DNA from: Streptomyces cathayae
GTDB lineage: Bacteria > Actinomycetota > Actinomycetes > Streptomycetales > Streptomycetaceae
Length of the DNA: 64,000 bases
Reading direction: 5' to 3'
Assembly: GCF_029760955.1 (NCBI RefSeq)
Contig: NZ_CP121682.1
Location: forward strand, 6,200,001-6,264,000
The notes under the pieces: generated by a model
Databases searched by the model: none
The model's input: only the letters and a program-made list of their open reading frames with translations
Told to the model about the DNA's origin: nothing
In this document: positions 58,830 through 64,000 of the stretch, one piece after another
How positions within the stretch are numbered: position 1 is the first letter of the stretch
Layout of the letters: each line of letters starts with the position of its first letter
Position numbers and translations under genes: made by a program

Positions 58830-59243
58830 ATGAACGACGCAGTACCCCAGCCGGGGGGCACGCAGCCGCCGCCCCCGCGGGCGGAGCCGGCCGCACCGCC
58901 GGTCGAGGACACCACTTCCCGTACCGCGCCCGAGTACGCCCCCGCGGCCCCCGCACCCCTGAACGTGCCCCGCACCCCCACCGGCGACGCCGAGGTGGAC
59001 GCGCGGCTGGAGCGGCTGGCCGACGCCGACCACCTCACCACGGACGGCCATGTCGAGGTGTACGAAGATGTGCACCGGGGGCTGCGCGACGCGCTCACCG
59101 CACTCGACGCCCGCCCGGGGCCGCCGGCTCCCACCTCTCACCGAGGCCCTTCGGGCCACCAGCCCACCCGTCACCCGACCACCACCCCTCACCGAGGCCC
59201 TTCGGGCCACCAGTCCAATTCGCCGCACCGACAGGGGAGCTGA
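58830..59243 (+). CDS. Pro-rich hypothetical protein upstream of tlyA
   Basis: A 137-residue protein. The first 50 residues are Pro/Ala-rich and disordered. A short helical core follows: TGDAEVDARLERLADADHLTTDGHVEVYEDVHRGLRDALTALDA. This core is conserved in Streptomyces between the SCP2 and tlyA genes. The C-terminal 40 residues contain two copies of SHRGPSGHQ/PHRGPSGHQ, encoded by a 26-bp direct repeat. The tail looks like a late addition. The stop is 8 bases before the TlyA start, so the genes are likely co-transcribed. Function unknown. Confidence 0.72.
   Translation: MNDAVPQPGGTQPPPPRAEPAAPPVEDTTSRTAPEYAPAAPAPLNVPRTPTGDAEVDARLERLADADHLTTDGHVEVYEDVHRGLRDALTALDARPGPPAPTSHRGPSGHQPTRHPTTTPHRGPSGHQSNSPHRQGS
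59137..59213 (+). repeat. Two copies of a 26-bp direct repeat with hairpin core
   Basis: 59137-59162 and 59188-59213 are identical. Each holds the inverted core GGCCC-TTC-GGGCC. Both lie in the 3' end of the Pro-rich gene, just upstream of tlyA. Confidence 0.85.
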
Positions 59244-59250
59244 ACCGAAC

Positions 59251-60066
59251 GTGGCAGGAGTCGCACGCCGCCGTCTCGACGCGGAGCTGGTCCGCCGGAA
59301 GCTCGCGCGCTCGCGTGAACACGCCGGCCAGCTGATCGCCGCCGGGCGGGTCAGTGTCGGCAAGACCGTCGCGACCAAGCCCGCCACGCAGGTGGAGACC
59401 GCCGCCGCGATCCTCGTCGCCGAGGACGCCGGCGATCCGGACTACGTGTCGCGCGGCGGCCACAAGCTCGCCGGCGCCCTCGAGGCCTTCGTGCCCGGAG
59501 GGCTGATCGTCGAGGGACGGCGGGCGCTGGACGCCGGCGCCTCGACCGGGGGCTTCACCGACGTCCTGCTGCGGGCCGGGGCCGCGCACGTGGTCGCCGT
59601 GGACGTCGGATACGGACAACTCGCGTGGTCTCTCCGAAACGATGAACGCGTCACCGTCAAGGACCGTACGAACGTGCGGGAGTTGACGCTTGAAGCAATC
59701 GATGGGGAGCCAGTGGATCTTGTCGTGGGGGATCTTTCCTTCATCCCGCTCGGGCTGGTCCTGCCCGCCCTGACACGGTGCGCGAGGCCGGACGCCGATC
59801 TGGTGATGATGGTCAAGCCGCAGTTCGAGGTGGGCAAGGAGCGGCTGGGCAGCGGCGGAGTCGTACGCAGTCCGCAACTGCGCGCCGACGCCGTACGGGG
59901 GGTGGCCGCCAAGGCCTGGGAGCTGGGACTGGGGGCGAAGGGCGTGACGGCGAGCCCGCTGCCCGGACCCTCGGGGAATGTCGAGTACTTTCTGTGGCTG
60001 CGGGCCGGAGCTCCGGAACTGGACCCGGCCGACGTTGACCGTGCAGTGGCGGAGGGGCCGCGTTGA
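59251..60066 (+). CDS. tlyA: TlyA family rRNA 2'-O-methyltransferase
   Basis: A 271-residue protein from GTG 59251. The N-terminal S4 RNA-binding domain (about 5-65) has RRRLDAELVRRKLARSREHAGQLIAAGRVSV. A Rossmann methyltransferase follows, with YVSRGGHKLAGALEAF, the SAM-binding ALDAGASTGGFTDVLL, and the catalytic-site stretches VGDLSFI and MMVKPQFEVGKE (K-D-K-E set). M. tuberculosis TlyA methylates 16S C1409 and 23S C1920, which permits capreomycin action. The stop overlaps the nadK start by four bases. Confidence 0.93.
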   Translation: MAGVARRRLDAELVRRKLARSREHAGQLIAAGRVSVGKTVATKPATQVETAAAILVAEDAGDPDYVSRGGHKLAGALEAFVPGGLIVEGRRALDAGASTGGFTDVLLRAGAAHVVAVDVGYGQLAWSLRNDERVTVKDRTNVRELTLEAIDGEPVDLVVGDLSFIPLGLVLPALTRCARPDADLVMMVKPQFEVGKERLGSGGVVRSPQLRADAVRGVAAKAWELGLGAKGVTASPLPGPSGNVEYFLWLRAGAPELDPADVDRAVAEGPR

Positions 60067-60968
60067 CACCGAATCGAGTTCGTACCGTTTTCCTGCTCGC
60101 CCACACCGGCCGCCCCGCGGCCATCCGCAGCGCGGAACTCGTGGTCAAGGGGCTGCTGCGTTCCGGGCTCGGGGTGCGGGTGCTGGAGACCGAGGCACAG
60201 GACCTGCCGCTGCCGGACGAGGTGGAGACCGTCAAGGAGGCCACACCCGAGTGCCTCGACGGCTGCGAACTGCTGATCGTGCTGGGCGGTGACGGCACGC
60301 TGCTGCGCGGCGCGGAGTTCGCCCGTGCCTCGGGGGTGCCGATGCTCGGCGTGAACCTCGGCAGCGTCGGATTCCTCGCCGAGGCCGAGCGGGACGACCT
60401 CGACAAGGTCGTCGACCGGGTGGTGAGCAAGGCGTACGAGGTCGAGGAGCGGATGACCGTCGACGTCGTCGTGCACCGCAACGGCACCATCGTGCACACG
60501 GACTGGGCGCTGAACGAGGCGGCCGTGCAGAAGGTGTCCGCCGAGCGGATGCTGGAGGTCGTGCTGGAGATCGACGGGCGGCCGGTGACCGGATTCGGCT
60601 GCGACGGGATCGTGTGCGCCACCCCGACCGGATCCACCGCGTACGCGTTCTCCGCGGGCGGGCCCGTGGTGTGGCCGGAGGTCGAGGCGCTGCTGATGGT
60701 GCCGATCAGCGCGCACGCGCTGTTCGCCAAGCCGCTGGTGACCTCGCCGGACTCGGTGCTGGCCGTGGAGGTCCTGCCGCACGTTCCGCCGGGTGTGCTC
60801 TGGTGCGACGGGCGGCGGACCCTGGAGCTGCCGCCCGGGGCGCGGGTCGAGGTGCGGCGCGGCGCGGTGCCGGTACGACTGGCCCGACTGCATCACGCCT
60901 CGTTCACGGACCGGCTGGTCGCGAAGTTCGCCCTGCCGGTCTCGGGGTGGCGGGGGGCTCCGCAGTAG
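60063..60968 (+). CDS. nadK: NAD kinase
   Basis: A 301-residue enzyme from TTG 60063, overlapping the tlyA stop. It phosphorylates NAD to NADP. The GGDGT motif (VLGGDGTLLRGAEFA) is near residue 75. NLGSVGFLAEAE, LNEAAVQK, the Gly-rich motif ATPTGSTAYAFSAGGP and PISAHALFAKPLV complete the family pattern. It is part of the conserved actinobacterial tlyA-nadK-recN order. A 7-bp hairpin (60969-60990) follows the stop. Confidence 0.95.
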   Translation: MTPNRVRTVFLLAHTGRPAAIRSAELVVKGLLRSGLGVRVLETEAQDLPLPDEVETVKEATPECLDGCELLIVLGGDGTLLRGAEFARASGVPMLGVNLGSVGFLAEAERDDLDKVVDRVVSKAYEVEERMTVDVVVHRNGTIVHTDWALNEAAVQKVSAERMLEVVLEIDGRPVTGFGCDGIVCATPTGSTAYAFSAGGPVVWPEVEALLMVPISAHALFAKPLVTSPDSVLAVEVLPHVPPGVLWCDGRRTLELPPGARVEVRRGAVPVRLARLHHASFTDRLVAKFALPVSGWRGAPQ

Positions 60969-61294
60969 GGCCTGCCCGGTGGAGCAGGCCGCAGGAAATC
61001 GGCGGCGTCCTCATCGGCGCGGGTGCGAGGGGGCGATGAGGGTCCCCTTCCGTTCATGGGGCCCCTTCTGCTCACGGGGGAGAAGCCGGGAGTGCGGGAG
61101 CGTCCTGCCGCAAGGCGGAGGAGGGGGTGCCCGCCTCCGCGTCTGCGGCGTGATCCGCCGGACAAGCCCTGAGGCGGTGCGTGGTCGGATCTCCCGGGGA
61201 GGGGGTCCCACTCATGGGTGACGGCCTGCCACGATCCCGGACAGGTGGGGGGCGGCGTCGCACAGCGCGAGGAAAACCTCGTAAGGTCTGGGAC
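60969..61294 (+). other. Intergenic region between nadK and recN
   Basis: No gene is visible in these 326 bases. A small hairpin, GGCCTGC/GCAGGCC, follows nadK directly. I looked for a LexA (SOS) box before recN, in the form GAAC-N6-GTTC, and found none. There is no obvious -10/-35 pair, so recN may be read partly from the nadK transcript. Confidence 0.5.
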
Positions 61295-63025
61295 GTGTTG
61301 GAGGAGATGCGGATACGGTCGCTCGGAGTCATCGACGACGCCGTGGTCGAGCTGTCACCAGGCTTCACCGCCGTCACCGGTGAAACGGGCGCGGGCAAGA
61401 CCATGGTGGTCACCAGCCTCGGGCTGCTGCTGGGCGGAAGGGCGGACGCGGCCCTGGTGCGGATCGGTGCCAGAAACGCGGTCGTCGAGGGACGGATCGC
61501 CGTGCCCGAGGACGCCGCGGCCGTCGTGCGCGCGGAGGAGGCCGGGGCCGAGCTCGACGACGGGGCGCTGCTGATCAGCCGTACCGTTTCCGCCGAGGGG
61601 CGCTCACGGGCGCACCTGGGCGGGCGGAGCGTGCCCGTGGGGCTGCTCGCCGAACTCGCCGACGACCTGGTGGCCGTGCACGGGCAGACCGACCAGCAGG
61701 GGCTGCTGAAGCAGTCCCGGCAGCGGCAGGCGCTCGACCGGTACGCGGGCGACGCGGTCGCCGGTCCGCTCGCCAAGTACACCGGGGCGTACAAGCGGCT
61801 GCGGGCCGTCGCCGCGGAACTCGAACAGATCACCACGCGCGCGCGTGAGCGGGCCCAGGAAGCCGACATGCTGCGCTTCGGGCTCGACGAGATCGCCGCT
61901 GTGGAGCCACGCGCCGGTGAGGACGTGGAGCTGGCGGAGGAGGCCGAGCGGCTTGGTCACGCCGAGGCCCTGGCGTCCGCCGCGCACGCCGCGCACACCG
62001 CCCTCGCCGGCAACCCGGAGGACCCCGAGGGCATCGACGCCGGAACGCTCGTCGCGGGCGCCCAGCGGGCCCTGGAGGCCGTCCGGGCGCACGATCCCGC
62101 GCTGGCCGCGCTCACCGACCGGATCGGTGAGGTCGGCATCCTGCTGCGCGACGTGGCCGGGGAGCTCGCCGGGTACGCCGAGGACCTGGACGCCGACCCG
62201 CTGCGGCTGGCGGCCGTCGAGGAACGGCGGGCCGGGCTCACCGTGCTGACCCGCAAGTACGGCGAGGACGTCGCCGCCGTGCTGGCCTGGGCCGAACAGA
62301 GCGCCGCGCGGCTCACGGAACTGGACGGGGACGACGAGCGGATCGAGGAACTCACCGCCGAGCGGGACGGCCTGCGCGCCGAACTGGGCGGGCTGGCGCA
62401 GGCGCTGTCGGAGGCACGGACCGAGGCCGCGGAGCGGTTCGCGGCGGCCGTCACCGCGGAGCTGGCGTCCCTCGCCATGCCGCACGCGCGCGTGTCGTTC
62501 GACATCCGGCAGACGGAGGACCCGGACGGCGTCGAGGTCGGCGGGCGCACCGTCGCCCACGGGCCCTCGGGTGTGGACGAGGTCGAGCTGCTGCTGGCCC
62601 CGCACCCCGGGGCGCCGCCCCGGCCCATCGCCAAGGGCGCGTCCGGCGGTGAGCTGTCGCGCGTGATGCTGGCCGTGGAGGTCGTGTTCGCCGGGACGGA
62701 CCCGGTGCCGACGTATCTGTTCGACGAGGTCGACGCCGGTGTCGGCGGCAAGGCGGCCGTCGAGATCGGACGGCGGCTCGCCAAACTGGCGAAGAGCGCG
62801 CAGGTCGTGGTCGTCACGCATCTGCCGCAGGTGGCGGCGTTCGCCGACCGGCAGCTGCTGGTGGCGAAGACCGACGACGGGTCGGTCACCCGGTCCGGCG
62901 TGAAGGTGCTCGAAGGGGAGGAACGGATCCGGGAACTGTCCCGGATGCTGGCCGGCCAGGAGGACTCCGAAACGGCCCGGGCCCACGCGGAGGAACTCCT
63001 GGCGACGGCCCGCGCGGACGGCTAG
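61295..63025 (+). CDS. recN: DNA repair protein RecN
   Basis: A 576-residue SMC-like ATPase from GTG 61295 (MLEEMRIRSLGVIDDAVVEL). Walker A is GETGAGKTMVV near residue 30. The Q-loop region is VAVHGQTDQQGLLKQSRQRQALD. A central coiled coil follows. The C-terminal signature KGASGGELSRVMLAVEVV is near 449 and Walker B is TYLFDEVDAGVGGKAA near 473. RecN holds and tethers broken DNA ends for double-strand-break repair. The longer frame to 61181 is not supported. No SOS box was seen upstream. Confidence 0.96.
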   Translation: MLEEMRIRSLGVIDDAVVELSPGFTAVTGETGAGKTMVVTSLGLLLGGRADAALVRIGARNAVVEGRIAVPEDAAAVVRAEEAGAELDDGALLISRTVSAEGRSRAHLGGRSVPVGLLAELADDLVAVHGQTDQQGLLKQSRQRQALDRYAGDAVAGPLAKYTGAYKRLRAVAAELEQITTRARERAQEADMLRFGLDEIAAVEPRAGEDVELAEEAERLGHAEALASAAHAAHTALAGNPEDPEGIDAGTLVAGAQRALEAVRAHDPALAALTDRIGEVGILLRDVAGELAGYAEDLDADPLRLAAVEERRAGLTVLTRKYGEDVAAVLAWAEQSAARLTELDGDDERIEELTAERDGLRAELGGLAQALSEARTEAAERFAAAVTAELASLAMPHARVSFDIRQTEDPDGVEVGGRTVAHGPSGVDEVELLLAPHPGAPPRPIAKGASGGELSRVMLAVEVVFAGTDPVPTYLFDEVDAGVGGKAAVEIGRRLAKLAKSAQVVVVTHLPQVAAFADRQLLVAKTDDGSVTRSGVKVLEGEERIRELSRMLAGQEDSETARAHAEELLATARADG

Positions 63026-63172
63026 CCGTCGTACCTCCCGGCGCCTCGGCCGACGGGAGGCACGTCCGCACTCGTACGGGTGAAATTCCTCTCCGGTCCG
63101 GTGCAGGCGGGCGCTCCCGTCGTTCCCGCGATCCCCTCGTGTCCTGGCATGCTGGGCGGAGCACGCGTAGGA

Positions 63173-63202
63173 GACCGTGCGGTACACCCCCTCCGCACGG
63201 TC
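63173..63202 (+). promoter_or_regulatory. Hairpin upstream of the glycosyltransferase gene
   Basis: A 10-bp stem (63173-63182 with 63193-63202) and a 10-base loop, followed by CCTTCTGT. It is 50 bases before GTG 63253. It could be a terminator for recN or a leader element of the next gene. Confidence 0.45.
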
Positions 63203-63252
63203 CTTCTGTACGTTCTTCGGGACCATCCGACCCGCACCAGGAGCTCGGCCAC

Positions 63253-64000
63253 GTGACCCCCGTGAGCAGCCACTCACCGCACGGCCAGTCGCCGCTGCGC
63301 ACCGTGCAGGTGCTGGGCGGCGGCAACGCCGCCACCAGCGCCCATGTGCGCTCACTGGCGGCGGGGCTCGTCGCACGGGGCGTGCGGGTCACGGTGTGCG
63401 CCCCCGCCGAGGCGGAGCACACCCACGACTTCACGGGCGCCGGCGCCGGCCATGTGCACGTCCCGCGCAGCAGCGACCCCGGCTCGGTGGCCGCCCTGCG
63501 GACGGCCTGCGCGAACGCCGACCTGGTGCACGCGCACGGACTGCACGCCTCCTTCCGGACCGTGCTCGCCCTCAGCGGCCGGCCCACCCCGCTGATCGTC
63601 ACCTGGCACGACCGGCCGCCCGCCGACGGCGCCCGCGCGCACTTCCTGCGGCTGCTGGAGCGGAGGGTCGCCAAGGCGGCCACCGTGCTGCTCGGAACCA
63701 CCTCCGCCCTGGTCGACCGGGCCCGCCGGACCGGAGCGCGGGACGCGCGGCTGGCGGCCGTGGCCCTCCCCGTGCCCCGCACGGCCGCGGAGCCGGAGGA
63801 CCCCGACGGGGCGCGGCTCAAACTGCGTGCCGAACTCGGCGCCGTCGGCCGCCCCTTACTGGTCGCGGCAGGCCCCCTCGAACGGCGCCGTGGCCACCAC
63901 ACCCTGCTGGACGCCACGCACGGGTGGCGCCGTCTCGACCCCGTGCCGCTGCTCGTCGTCGCGGGGGAGGGCCCGCTGCGCGGTGAACTCCAACGGCGGA
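63253..64000 (+). CDS. Glycosyltransferase family 4-like protein, 5' part
   Basis: The frame is open from GTG 63253 (AGGAG nine bases upstream) to the window end, 249 codons. It starts with the GT-B N-terminal pattern: LRTVQVLGGGNAATSAHVRSLAAGLVARGVRVTVCAPAE. ADLVHAHGLHASFRTVLAL follows, then LIVTWHDRPPADG. The second domain begins RPLLVAAGPLERRRGHHTLLDATHGW and VPLLVVAGEGPLRGEL, the GT4 nucleotide-sugar site start. The catalytic E-x7-E motif would lie beyond the window. Donor and acceptor are unknown. Confidence 0.85.
   Translation, partial: MTPVSSHSPHGQSPLRTVQVLGGGNAATSAHVRSLAAGLVARGVRVTVCAPAEAEHTHDFTGAGAGHVHVPRSSDPGSVAALRTACANADLVHAHGLHASFRTVLALSGRPTPLIVTWHDRPPADGARAHFLRLLERRVAKAATVLLGTTSALVDRARRTGARDARLAAVALPVPRTAAEPEDPDGARLKLRAELGAVGRPLLVAAGPLERRRGHHTLLDATHGWRRLDPVPLLVVAGEGPLRGELQRR

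Noticed and set aside
60969..61294. LexA box before recN
   Set aside because: No GAAC-N6-GTTC palindrome was found, so SOS control cannot be supported from sequence.

Overview
The window is chromosomal DNA of a high-GC actinomycete, almost certainly a Streptomyces. The evidence is very strong G/C bias at third codon positions, many GTG starts, a chaplin (ChpE type), a streptophobe family membrane protein, a Spo0M homologue, a DmdR/IdeR-type iron box, and an actinobacterial rRNA operon without spacer tRNAs. I recognise 66 protein genes, two of them cut by the window ends and one broken in two, and one complete 16S-23S-5S operon. I saw no CRISPR array, no IS transposase and no tRNA.

Layout. 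1-3.6 kb: end of an enoyl-CoA hydratase gene, then an Asp23/Gls24-AmaP envelope-stress cluster. 3.7-12.9 kb: mostly minus-strand metabolic and membrane genes (SDR, GH15 glucosidase/trehalase, SURF1, zinc ribbon, DEDDh exonuclease-BRCT, CopD, CoA transferase, secreted subtilisin). 13.1-16.6 kb: acetate symporter pair and moaA. 16.8-24 kb: DUF3099, GlsB-like protein, tyrS, tldE/tldD, then fabG-fabI. 24-29 kb: secreted protein, FadR-type regulator divergent from an MFS exporter, small membrane proteins, SixA-like phosphatase, serB. 29-37.7 kb: streptophobe protein, FHA-FHA-ABC transporter, SLT-domain protein, GAF histidine kinase/LuxR regulator pair and chpE. 37.8-43.3 kb: ABC ATPase, NfeD and SPFH proteins, HNH nuclease, YbhB, Spo0M.

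43.5-44.9 kb holds the most unusual locus. A 3-methyladenine DNA glycosylase (AAG) gene is split by a 739-bp insert that itself encodes a complete, different AAG. The insert is flanked by 16-bp direct repeats (15/16 identical), and precise deletion between them restores a full-length host reading frame. The -35 box of the first rRNA promoter overlaps the stop codon of the distal AAG fragment.

44.9-50.7 kb is the rRNA operon with tandem promoters, boxA-like leaders and a strong terminator. Directly after it lies a protein with a roughly 430-residue RGG/RDD-rich repetitive disordered region fused to a helical TPR-like domain. 53-64 kb carries a DUF1015 protein, a HAD-IIA phosphatase, an iron-box-controlled FecCD/ATPase importer without its binding protein, an SCP2-like protein, and the tlyA-nadK-recN segment followed by a glycosyltransferase that runs off the window.

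Many neighbours overlap by 1-4 bases (ATGA/GTGA), which suggests translational coupling: Asp23-DUF6286, DUF485-actP, tldD-tldE, the two FecCD permeases, and tlyA-nadK. Convergent pairs are separated by strong hairpins, including a perfect 54-nt palindrome at 41147-41200.
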